From contig JACGCK010000027.1 in NCBI GenBank assembly GCA_014925825.1, positions 248,001-312,000 on the forward strand: 64,000 nucleotides of DNA, in the 5' to 3' direction. Origin of the DNA: Pholiota molesta (taxonomy: Eukaryota; Basidiomycota; Agaricomycetes; Agaricales; Strophariaceae). Position numbers and translations under genes: made by a program. How positions within the stretch are numbered: position 1 is the first letter of the stretch; each line of letters opens with the position of its first letter. Positions 1 to 10,735 of this stretch are shown piece after piece. The notes beneath the pieces were generated by a model. The model was not told the origin of the DNA. It was given only the letters and a program-made list of their open reading frames with translations, and did not search any database.

Positions 1-241
1 CGTCATCTACTTTGTCAACCCGCACCAACTTGTCGTGCTCAAGAGTATCGCCACCTCAAACCATCCCCAGCGACTGGAGCATTTGCCCAAGCCGGATGCG
101 CGTCTTTGTTGTCGGCGTCAGCAGTGGGCTCAACAGCGTCGAGGCGGGCAACAATCCACTGCACGCGCTAGCATCGTGCCCAGCTCCTCGACGTCGCCTG
201 GTTTTATTGTGAAAAACGACGAGGTACAACGCTGCATGTAG
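1..241 (+). CDS. Possible 3' end of a gene cut by the window edge
   Basis: An open frame enters from the left edge and runs to a stop at 241. Its first ~35 codons (VIYFVNPHQLVVLKSIATS and on) read like ordinary protein, while the rest is Gln/Arg/Ser-rich and could be intronic or 3' UTR. I recognise no domain. The preceding exons lie outside the window, so neither frame nor exon end can be verified. It may be chance. Confidence 0.25.
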   Translation, partial: VIYFVNPHQLVVLKSIATSNHPQRLEHLPKPDARLCCRRQQWAQQRRGGQQSTARASIVPSSSTSPGFIVKNDEVQRCM

Positions 242-525
242 AGAGCAAGTCAGATTCCCGGTCTTGCCGCCTGCAAGCCTACTCCACGACAGCACAGAGG
301 GCGTGCCGCCTTGCTCTACTTTGCGGCGCTAGCGAAGGGATGAAAAAACAAATATAGGTAACGACGCGACAGACTCTGAGGACGATAATGCGTACGACAA
401 GACGATATGGATGATCATGAGCACACCAACTGGACGAGCATGCACGCCGAAGACCGGTGCTGGGCCCTCGGCTGTCGTTTGGCGCGACCTCAACCCATCG
501 CCAGTATACGCGTCCCTCGCGCCGG

Positions 526-970
526 CTGCACTGCATCGTACCTCAGGATACAGGAGCAAGTGAGTAATTCTTCAGCACGAGAGATGGGATGCACGATTGA
601 CTGCTGCTATCGTGCAACCTCTGCTGTAGTCAACGGTGCTGGTCTGCAAATTCGCGCTTGTTCGTACATCCATACAACCTGTCTCCCAGCTTTCCCAACT
701 CCACCTTCTGCATTCGACTTGACGAACGAATAGGACCACTTCCTCTGCTTCAATCGCCTATGTCGTCCCGCCTGCACTGCATCGTACCTGAAGACCCGAG
801 GATTCAAGAGCAAGTGAGCAATCCTTCAGCACGAGAGACGTAATGCACGACTAAACATTGCCATTGCGCAATTTCTGTTGCAGGCGGGGACGCTGGCCTG
901 CAGATGTTCGTTCGTACATGCATCCAACCTATCTCTACCCAGCTTTCCCAACTCCAACTTCACCCTCAGC
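526..970. repeat. Two diverged tandem direct repeats, ~250 bp period
   Basis: The block starting near 526 (TGCACTGCATCGTACCT, then AGCAAGTGAG, TTCAGCACGAGAGA and later CAGCTTTCCCAACTCCA) recurs from about 774 with the same order and spacing. The copies are clearly diverged. Each contains a GTGAG donor-like and a GTAG/GCAG acceptor-like site, so the unit resembles a duplicated exon-intron-exon piece. Confidence 0.65.
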
Positions 971-1728
971 ATTTGCCGCCGCCGTTCTTCTCTGCTTCGC
1001 ATCTAACACAAGACTCAGCTATCTGCCCACTTTCCTGCCCCTCTCTCCAACCTGTTTCCTCGTCATCGTTCTTGCCCATCTTCATCGTTCCTGACACCCG
1101 CTGCCCTCTTGCGCAGTGGTAATGTGGCGATCTGCATCACTCGTGCATTTACCTCGCGCAGTCGGACGGCTTTACCCCACTAGGCGCCCACATCCGTCGC
1201 GTCTTACCTCACGCATAAACAAGATGATGGACGAGACGACGGACTGGAACAAACATGACGTGGACGAGGCTGCTGGTAGGCGAAGCAATGGATGAGGTAA
1301 TAATCGACGGATTGGAAGGGGCGACGGACAAGGCAATGCTGCCCGCCATATCCATTCAGCAGCGGTCGATCAACCACCTCCTCGCCAGCCGCCTCAAGCG
1401 CGTTCGCCCACTGCAGCTTCGGCTACCCAGCTGCCCGCCGCCGCCGCCTTTGCGTCTACCTCAAGCACGAAAGAAGCTCAGAGCTCGCTCGGGCACAGGT
1501 TGCCCCACTACCTCTATCCGCAGGTCGTTTGCGCACCTATCACGGCCCGTTATCTCCGCTTTTGCCTCAACCTCGACGATCTACCCGTTGCACTGCGTCC
1601 GTCTCCGGCCAGCTCCCCTCGCCCACCTCCGTCGCCCCCGCCGCCGCCCTGATATCCGCGTTCGCGGGAATCTTACTTAGCAGCTGCGAGGGCCTGCTTC
1701 ATGACAGACATGGATGACCACATATGGA

Positions 1729-1766
1729 CGATGCGACGACGCGACGACGCGACGACGAGGAGAGCT
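1729..1766. repeat. GACGAC/GCGACGAC microsatellite
   Basis: A short run of GACGAC-like units (GACGATGCGACGACGCGACG and on). It lies in non-coding sequence and is probably a slippage product. Confidence 0.6.
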
Positions 1767-2548
1767 CATTGCTGATGCTCGCCAGCGGGCGGTCCGCTCT
1801 GCTATAAGATGGAGATGAGGTCGACATCCCAGGACGGAGCTATACAACTTGAGCCTAGTCCAGAAGGCAAATACTTAAGTACATGCCGCAAGCTTCCCGT
1901 TCATCGTGTTTATAGCATAAATTCAAGTTCTACGAATATTATAGTCCAGTGTATAAAAGTGTACATATTGTGTCGATATGAATATGTTTCTTTACACTCG
2001 CTGTCAATGCAGGCTCAGTTGATGTCACTTATACTGCGACATTTGCGGAATCGACCACACTCCCCACATCATTCAGCGATAAGTCATATTGGTATCCTAT
2101 TAAGCCCGCAACAAAGGAAGGGACTCTTGATCCTCTCCCATCAGCAATTAATCCTGGTACATCACAATGGGCTTCTTTACGCAGAACCCAGAACGTTACC
2201 GCAGACCCTGTGAGCCATATTTTATTGAACGGCGTTAGGTCAGGGCTAAGCGCTAACGCATGAGCGATATTACTTTAGGTAAAACGCATAGACGGGCACA
2301 AATATGATGCAGATTCTGTCGCTCTCATCTGTGCTGCAATGAAGGCTTGATGTGGTAGGCTGGGGCCTCTAAAGTTGCAATCACTCGTAAAGACAGAGTC
2401 TTGTCATCTGATCCAGAAGTTCAGGAAGTCATAACTGTAGTTATACATAATATTCAGTCGTCTTTTGTTGAAATGTCAAAGTAAACAGATATGCTTAGAA
2501 TGTACACAGAGGCAAAAGTACAATAAGATCAGAAGACAAACTCTTACG

Positions 2549-3825
2549 CTACTCGTCAATCACTGCGATCTCGGGAATCTGGCTATCCAATAAATGTGCC
2601 TCATCTGCAGGGAGAGTGAGGCTCTTATCTCTTGCGGCCCGTGTATCCCACCTATCAATGTCCAGCCCCCAATAGCTATTCGAATAATCCTCATTCGCTT
2701 CGCCGTCAGATCCCCCATCTGATTCAGTATCAGAGCCAGCATCTCGTTTGATGTTTTCCGGAGTGAAAAGAGCGTCCTGAGGTGTGAAATCAAGGGGGTT
2801 GTCCGCTACTTCGCCCAGGCTCGATGCTAAGTTGTGCATCTTCATTCGCATTTCTGAAAGATCAGCCGTTATATCACCCTTAGCACTTCTCGCGAAATCG
2901 AGTAGATCGCAAAACTCGACAGGAATAGTGGCAGGGAGAGTTGAACCAACGAAAGCCTGTTTTGCGGTAAGGATACGTATCATCGCATTCTTGGTCGACT
3001 CATGTGGAAGAAAGATTCGCCATGGAAGATCGCCCATAAGCAAGTATAGAAGAATATATGCGAGCGATTCGAGGTCGTCATAAGGTCTTAGGTCTAAGGT
3101 CTTTATTTATTATCGCGTCCTTTTGCAATGAAGTCGATGGCTAGACATACCAAATCCGAGATGTGCATTGATGCTGCACCAATGCAAGGTACCAATAACA
3201 GTTCGACTGCTGTCGATTGGATTATATCTGTGGTTCGGCTCAGCGTCGGCCGCAGTCAGATGTCGAGCGATGCCAAAATCAATGACGCAGACACGTGAAG
3301 GGTCGGAAGGACAAAGTAGAATGTTTTCCGGTTTAATATCACGATGAACAATACTATGCGAGTTAAAATGTTCCAGAGCGCAAAGCTGTCAAATATCTGC
3401 TGTTAATACTTGAGTGGATGAAGAGTTGAATGCAAAATACCATTTGCTCAGCAATGCGTGCTACGGTGCCACATTTCAATGCCTGGCCTGGCTTAAAAGT
3501 TTCTTTTATATCCTGCCCCAGAAGATCGATGGCGATGTATTCGAAGTGTGGGACACGTAGATACCCAAATAGCTTGGGAATAGCAGGATGACCTTCGAGG
3601 AGCTGCAGAACCCTTGCTTCGTGTCGAAGCATAGTACGCTTTACCCGAAGAGAAATTCTTGATTTTTTAACCGCAGAAAGTATTCCAGAGCCCTCTTCGA
3701 CTGATTTAAAGACAATAGACTATGGAGGTTAAGATTTATTAATGACAAGAACACGGTGAGAAGCTGCTACACACATATGTACCTGTTCCAAGCACAGAAC
3801 CAATTTTGAACGTTAAACGCGACAT
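2549..3825 (-). CDS. Casein kinase 1-like Ser/Thr protein kinase
   Basis: Four exons (about 3825-3775, 3719-3441, 3385-3151, 3093-2549) add up to 369 residues in one frame. The kinase domain fills most of the protein: glycine loop GTGTYSIVF (about residues 13-21), ATP-lysine in SAVKKS, catalytic loop HRDIKPEN, DFG in CVIDFGIAR, and the CK1-type activation segment IGTLHWCSINAHLG followed by DDLESLAYILLYLL. SIN and DDLES in these positions are hallmarks of the CK1 family. The C-terminal ~90 residues are acidic and Ser-rich, and probably disordered. The first intron was placed because it restores a canonical glycine loop. The gene is divergent from the NLR gene starting at 4464, with ~640 bp between them. 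CK1-like kinases phosphorylate Ser/Thr in many pathways; the substrate here is unknown. Agaricomycetes carry many lineage-specific CK1-like genes. Confidence 0.9.
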
Positions 3826-4463
3826 TGCACTAAGGTTCCAGAGTAAATGGATTAAGATTTGGTGGATAGTAGAGTGGTAGTGCCAGGGCGGTGGGACGGT
3901 GAACAATCTTCAACGTCAAGGGACTGCAAGACGGATCGGATGTAAGGCGAAGGCCTAGTCTCGTATATGGCCTCGAAAGATTCAAAGAAAGAAGAAGACG
4001 TCGTATTGCGCACGTGATTATGCGCGTCGATGCGCTTTCAAGTTCAATGACTTTTCAACGCGACTCTACTACTTATCGTATTCCGTCTGCCTTTGCTCTC
4101 TTACTTGGATTATCCAATGCACCCTCTCCTCTGTGGCATGTAGCATCACCGATTATCGATGTCGATCCTTCTGGGCCAATGCCGGACGTCGCCACAAGTT
4201 ACCATCAGTGATCACATACACGACGCAGATGTATACCTTTTGGACTTTCGAGATAGTAATGGAGGATGCTCTCAAACAGAGCACCTGAAAGTATGTGGAG
4301 TCTCTCCGACTCAACGGACATCAAACTTGTTTTCAACACTTACGGCAACACTCCCAGTGTTCAGTGTTTTCCCATGGAGGCGGAAATAAAAACCCGTTAA
4401 CACAGCCGTTCTGTCGTTGCACTCTGCTCTGTTCTTTCATCGCGCCCTCCAAATCGTAAGGCA
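3826..4463. promoter_or_regulatory. Shared divergent promoter region, kinase / NLR
   Basis: A 638-bp intergenic stretch between the start codons of the minus-strand CK1-like kinase and the plus-strand NLR gene, so both promoters must lie here. I see no clear TATA box. A CT-rich stretch (CACTCTGCTCTGTTCTTTCATCGC region, about 4418-4443) just upstream of the NLR start resembles fungal pyrimidine-rich transcription-start regions. Confidence 0.6.
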
Positions 4464-7400
4464 ATGGCATCCCAGTCGACGTCGACTCATAAATTCAAAT
4501 CCTTTTTTCGGCGTACGACCGTCCAACCACCGGAATCTCCCAACAGCGTAGTGGCCACAACATCGCCTCGTAAACGGGACAAATTAATATCGATTTTCCG
4601 ACCCAAGACTCGTCCGCAGAAGGCATTCGTGAAGAGCAAAATGTTTGAGAAAGACATTGCTGTTCTCTCGATTACCTATATCATGGCCGAAAATCCTGAG
4701 CTCAAAAGGCTCATTCGTCTCATTGCTGAAATCGATGATAAGGATATGGAGGATCAGGTAATGCCATCCTTACATTATGCATATCGATCTCTGACGATTT
4801 TATTATGCAGCTGACTGATGTCCTTGAGACCTGTGCCAAGGTCAGCGTCCAACTTGCATCTGCTACCGAGGCCCATCCTGCAGAAGCCACAGAGGTGATA
4901 GCGGAATTCATCAAGTAAGAATATAGTATTTTCTTTCCATCTATGCTTGCTATTTTTAAGACACTTCCTTCCATCATCATTAGGACGGTTGCAAAGATCA
5001 AACTCGAAAGCGATGTGTTATCGTTGGATACATTGACGCGCATGGTGGATGATGAAATCGCCAAAATCAAGGTCTGTTTCCAGGCTTTCATTTATACCGC
5101 ACTCAGTCTCACACCCGCTCAGTCCGCATACCCACAACTCGCGCTGAATCGCGACTCTGGGACGTCCGGCCGGCTGTCCAACGTGCTAACTGCAGCCATT
5201 GGTGGAAGCATCACTGTTCTCGGCATCGCAAAGGACGCCAGCGCTGTGATACCAGTGCCCGGGGTGCAAGCAGCGATCGGAGGGGTGGTCAATCTGTTGA
5301 ACGTCGTCGCAGTATGTCCTTGAAATATCGTCCACTTTCTATAATTCACGGAACGATTCCTAGCAAACGCGCTCAAATTACGATGAGATGAGACAGATTG
5401 CGGCTACAGCTGGAGAGTTCGTCGTGTCCTGTGCCGTGATCTGCTCTGATTGCACAACGGAACTCCCGAAGCTTGAACAGGCGCAGAATAAATTTACAAA
5501 GTGGGCATTATTAGTCGTATTTGCAGACCACAATGTATTGATTAGTTTAAAAAATAGGAAACTGGGAGGCATAGCCAAGGATTGCGAAGAATTGAGTCGC
5601 CTCAATTCGTTTTGGCGCTATCTCCAAAACACGACGCAGAAGAATGACCTCCAGGGCATAAGAACAAAGCTGAATATTGCGATTGAATTATTCCAGGTTG
5701 GTTAACTGATTCAAAGTGGAAGCCTTGTACTAAATAGCAATTAGACGGAGAGTCATATCCATATACAGCTGGACATCAAGGATCTCAGCAGGAAATTAGG
5801 TATGTCTCAAATCCTTGACCGAACAGCAAAATTGAATTAAGAAATAAATCAGACTACACGGCCCTGAACGGCCTTCCGAAACATCCACACTACGATCTCG
5901 CTGAATGCCTTAGCGGAAGTCGCGACGATGTCCTAGGATATGTTTCCAGCTGGATAGATCAATCCAATGAAGCGATCCTCTGGATCCATGGTGCGGCCGG
6001 GTTAGGGAAATCGACAGTAGGCCAGCAGCTGGTCCGCCTTCTCAAAGAGGACCACCGCCTTGCTGGGAGTGTCTTCCTCACTAATCTAACTAAGGAACCT
6101 CCGGAAACAGTCGTTCAAATGATCGCCAGACAGCTCGGAGGGATGCATCCGCGAGCCATCGCTGATATTGCGGAGGCGGCGAGGAAACTTGATGACCCTC
6201 ATAGCCCTCTACAGGATTATTTCAAGGCATATATTATCGACCCAATCCGGCGATTGGAGTATCCCCACCAGCTTGTCGTCATCGTCGATGGTCTGGAGGA
6301 ATGGACAAGTCATGAATCATTCCTTGCGGAACTCGCGCATATTCCATCACCTTCACCAGTGAAATTTATCCTGACAAGCCGCCCCAGCTATTCCATCGAA
6401 CGGATCTTCAATAAAATTGCCGTTCGATCATACCCCCTTCCTCCAGTCGCTCAGGAGATTGTCGAGCATTACTTTCATCATCATTTCGAGACGATCAATT
6501 GGAGAGGGCGAAAACCTGATCAACTTACCATCAGTGAGTTGGCGGCTCGCGCACAGGGTCTGCTTATCTGGGCGGCTACGGTTTGCTCGTTGCTGTCCCA
6601 TGAATTTGACCAGCGATACCCACACCAGATTCTCGACCAAATTCTGTCGTCCAGAGAGAAGGTGGGCACTCGGAGTGGAGAACTCGAGCGCCTCTACCGT
6701 GATGCTATAGCGACTCTGTTTCCTACGCCGGATATGCACGAAAAGCTTCGAGACTTCCTCGGAGCGATGATGGTCCTTCAGGAAGCACTTCCTCTTCGTG
6801 ATTTTGCACGTCTCTTGCCATGGGAAACAGATGGCCAACTATCCGACCGCCCGGCAGAAGAGATTCACCGGCGGCTGGCTGCTTTTCAAACGCGGGGTGA
6901 ATTCAAGAGCGATATCATTCCACCGGCGATACAGCAATTTCATCTGTCCTTCCTCGAATTCATGCAGTCCACCTCGACGGAGTATAATGAGCGATGTATT
7001 GCTATTAGCGCCGAAAATGCTCATTCGATGGTCGCAAATAGGTGCCTTGAGATTGTCTTTTCCGAGTTTCTCCAATCGCACCGAGGGAAGGTCTGCGCCT
7101 ATTCTGAACTTCGTGGTGTCGAATCATATGCCATCAAGTTTTGGCCTCTGCACCTTTCAAATGGAAGCTCGCGTCTACCTCCGGCCACTCTAACCACCAT
7201 GAAGGATCCAATGGACATGATATCTGACCAAGATATGCGGCGCTGGGCAACACTATTTCTTCCTTGTATCGCAGCCAGGTTTCAAGACCCTCACACATAC
7301 GACTCGCTGGATGACATCCCAAGATCTGTGCTCCCGCATAAATTAGCCCTTATGATAGGGGATGAAGACATCACTACTCTGTTATATCAACTCCACTGTC

Positions 7401-8803
7401 TTGAGATTGCTGTACGACTCCAGGCAACGGATGTTCAGAAATGGATAGCATTGGGAAATGCCTACAGCAGGTTATACGAACGTGGCAGGAATATCCAGAG
7501 CCTGGATGAGGAAATCATTGTATTCCGCCATGCCCTTCCTCTTTTGCCAGCACTTCATTCAGATCGATCCCCGTCACTCGCCAAACTTGCATTTGCCCTT
7601 TTCACTCGTTTTCAACAGCAGGGGGCATCAGATGACCTTGACGAAGCGATTTCATTCCATCAGGAGGCACTTCTTCTTCAGCCAGCACCTCATCCAGATC
7701 GCTCAACATCACTCGACAATCTTGCCATTGCCCTTTGCACTCGTTTTGAACAGCAGGGTGCATTAAGCGACCTTGACAAAGGGATTTCATTGTATCAAGA
7801 AGCACTTCTTCTCCAGCCAGCACCTCATCCAGCTCACTCAAGGACACTCAACAATCTTGGCAATGCCCTTCAAACTCGGTTTGAACAGCAGGGTGCCTTA
7901 AGCGACCTTGACGAAGGGATTTCATTACATCGAGAGGTGCTTCTTCTTTGGCCAGCACCTCATCCAGATCGCTCAATACCACTCAACAATCTTGCCATTG
8001 CCCTTTGCATTCATTTTAAACAGCGGGGTGCATCAAGCGACCTTGATGAAGCAATTTCATTGGGTCGAGAGGCGCTTCTTCTTCGCCCAGCACCTCATCC
8101 AGATCGCTTTGGGTCACTCGGCAATCTTGGCGGTGCCCTTCTCATTCGTTTTAACCGGCAGAGTGCATTAAGTGACCTTGATGAAGGGATTTCATTCTTT
8201 CGAGAGGCTGTTCTTCTTTTGCCAGGCCCTCATCCAGGTCGCTCAAACTCACTCAACAATCTTGGCAATGCCCTTCGAACTCATTTCGAACAGCACGGTA
8301 CATTGAGCGACCTTGACGAAGCAATTTCATTGCATCGAGAGGCGCTTCTTCTTCGGCCAGCACCTCATCCAGAGCGCTCATTATCACTCAACAATCTTGG
8401 CAATGCCCTGAAAACCCGTTTTGAACAACAGAGTACATTAAGCGACCTTGATGAAGGGATTTCACTGTATCGAGAGGCGCTTTTCCTTCGGCCAGCACCT
8501 CATCCAGATCGCTCAGAATCACTCAACAATCTTGGCGTTGCCCTTCTCACACGTTTTGAACACCAGGATGCATCAAGCGACCTTGATGAAGTGATTTCAT
8601 TGTATCGAGAGGCTCTTCTTCTTTTGCCAGCCCCTCATCCATATTACTCAATAATTCTCAATAATCTTGCTATTGCCCTTCAAACTCGATTCGAAAAGCA
8701 AGGTACTATGAATGACTGCGACGAAGCGGACTCATTGCGTCGAGAGGCTGAGGGTCTTGATCTTATGTCATCCCCTCATCCAGATCACTCCACATCCCCG
8801 TAG
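4464..8803 (+). CDS. NLR-like protein: MLKL/HeLo-like domain, NACHT NTPase, TPR array
   Basis: Seven exons (4464-4757, 4811-4914, 4984-5071, 5123-5311, 5364-5696, 5745-5799, 5853-8803) give 1,337 residues in frame. Residues ~1-160 are a basic Ser/Thr-rich leader and helices. Residues ~175-340 are helical with the pattern IPVPGVQAAIGG then QTRSNYDEMRQIA, which resembles the N-terminal four-helix bundle of MLKL/HeLo-type proteins in basidiomycete NLRs. The NACHT/STAND P-loop GAAGLGKST is at ~401-409 and the Walker B-like LVVIVDGLEEW at ~493-503. From ~945 to the end come eight complete 45-residue TPR-type units and a degenerate final one. STAND NTPases oligomerise on ligand binding; in fungi they act in heterokaryon incompatibility and immunity-like responses. 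The cell-death role is inferred from architecture only. The ATG at 4464 has an upstream pyrimidine-rich stretch and opens the long first exon. Confidence 0.9.
7622..8701 (+). repeat. Eight tandem 135-bp units encoding TPR repeats
   Basis: Inside the last NLR exon, eight units of exactly 135 bp start at 7622, 7757, 7892, 8027, 8162, 8297, 8432 and 8567. A ninth, degenerate unit starts at 8702. Each encodes a variant of SDLDEAISLHREALLLRPAP then HPDRS.SLNNLGNAL and TRFEQQ. No indel disturbs the period. The units are similar in DNA as well as protein, so the array is recently amplified or homogenised. A more diverged unit precedes it from about 7460. Confidence 0.92.
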
Positions 8804-10735
8804 ATCCAAATCGCAAGAATGTAAGCTAAATGTTCGAGAATAGTCAAGTATACAATCATTGGACTAGCTTGTTGTCCTGCTCAAGATGTAAAGTTCCTTC
8901 ATGTTCCGAGTACTTAACCATGGTCGCAGACAATGTTCATAGATGCATTTCTATAGTTTCAGTCCTCGCGCAGTCGGTTGTATATATTGTCATTCCCAAG
9001 TCATTGCTATTTCGAGTTCGATGAGTGTCCAATATCTGACTGTTAATAATAATCTTGGTTTCTCGCCTTCCCGTTGGCCCGCGGCCATTATGGCAAGTAT
9101 AGTATGATAGAACGAAATCGAACGACAGAATGAGCATCTAAAGAAGCTGAATGAATGAATTTAAGGTGTCCGATACTTCGATCAAATATTCTTGTCTTGT
9201 TTCTGCTTCTCGGGCCATAAGAAACATGAATATAGGTATAAGCAAATGATGGTTTCGGTGAGCCAATGTCTGGAGCCCGAGGCAAATGGTAATTAGTCGA
9301 TTCTAGCAGCGTAAGCCTTTCGAGACAGTGGAAATAGGATTTGATACGGATGACAACCCCTGGTATCATGATCAGTATGCATATTATGGAGATCCTCATC
9401 GACGATTGTCGAAGACATACCGTGTTTGTTGGTCGCTTATAGGTCGAGGTCAAGGCTACGTTGTTGGTTCTGGCCCTGGTTCTCAATTCGGCTTTCACGA
9501 CAATCCTGGACTTGGACTTCAAGTAGAAAGCGATAGTTAGAGCAATTGCGGCGATTCGAAACAAATACCTGTAGCTTTCGCAGCACTTTGGCGACAGTGT
9601 TTTCACCGGGACCATTCGGCTTACCGGTCTCAAGCTGGCTCGCTGAATCTGTTTTTGCTACCGTTCGTGTCCAATGAAGTCGTTGTCTGAGTGGATCTTT
9701 AAGCGACTCTTCAAGAGTTTGCATCCCTACCCAAGTCCAGGTCATCGGTTGAAGGTGCCGCCAAATTTTTTTCCTGAGTTTTCCGTTTGAAATCGGCTAC
9801 TTACAAAGAATTCTGAATAAACGCGTTAGTGTCAGGGAAGAGAAGAACATAGTTTATCTACTTACACCTCCGGGGACATGCATCCCGCCAAAGCCTCCAA
9901 AGGGACTATAGCTCGAGATAAATATGACCAAGATACGAATTTGTCATGATTTAATACTCTGGATAGAGGTGTCGAGCGACGTCGCAAGTTCTAACAGCGC
10001 TGCGAGGAATTTGGCGCACAGAGCTGCCACTTCCGAGTCCGATGTTATTCCAGTTCGTTAGAGCCTGTAGTCATCTCGATGGCATAGTCCTGCGGGTGGA
10101 AATGGTGAGTTCAGTGTTCACAGCCAAGGGTAAGTCAAGACCAGAACAGATGGAGACTGTCTCGATCTCCGCTGCCGAGGTACATGTACAGAGCAAGAGA
10201 CAGATACGATGCGACGTGCGCCTAGATATCGTGGGATTTATTCCGTCCTCGACCTCTCCTGCCCACCACCCCGCCTGAGAGACTGCTCCACGACAGCTTC
10301 AAAGCTCCACGGCTTTTTGGGGTACGGCTCACTATAAACGAGACTGATCATTAAATCCAACATTCGAAGATACATTAGCCAGATGTAGATATTATTACCA
10401 AATATCAATAATTTATACTGGGAAAGAATTTACATATCTAGCAGACGGTTGAGACTCGGACTTGTTTAGCTGAATATCAAAGAGTGTGTAGGGTATAGCA
10501 CAAGTCGAAGGAGCTACGGAAATTATAGCGAGAAGATAATATATAAGCATGTCAAGAAATGAAATAATCAAAGGTTCAATAAACAAGGTTAAGTTACAAC
10601 CGAAGTCACAGAAGACAGTGGAATAGTTGGATACAGTCTAAGCAGGAAATTGAAATTTTTACAAAAGGGCGCAAGGGAAATGAAGTATGAAAATATTTTT
10701 ACAGAATTGTTATATGGGACGGCGTCATCAGACAC
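8804..10735. other. Intergenic, possible minus-strand gene fragment
   Basis: Between the NLR stop and the SNF2 gene stop. On the minus strand, 9745-9437 is open for 102 codons (PNGPGENTVAKVLRKLQVFV region). It is preceded by a Gly-rich open piece near 9900-9870 (SPFGGFGGMHVPGG) with GTAAGT and CAG signals between them. This could be part of an unrecognised gene or chance; no domain is seen. From 10280 to 10735 the sequence is AT-rich with nothing recognisable. Confidence 0.35.

Larger units (their letters stand above)
242..2548. other. Gene-poor edge region
   Basis: No convincing gene. GC-rich blocks (about 1300-1680) give long but low-complexity Arg/Pro-rich open frames on several strands, as expected from composition alone. 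The stretch holds the diverged direct repeats at 526-970 and the GACGAC-type microsatellite near 1729. From 1800 to 2540 the sequence is AT-richer and lies 3' of the minus-strand kinase gene. Confidence 0.5.

Noticed and set aside
1255..1680. 141-codon plus-strand open frame in the left edge region
   Set aside because: Arg/Pro-rich low-complexity translation from GC-rich DNA, overlapping open frames in other frames, no domain and no splice context.
3701..3785. Apparent loss of the kinase glycine-rich loop
   Set aside because: It depends on the intron chosen. The donor after TAT (3775) and acceptor before 3719 give GTGTYSIVF, a normal loop.
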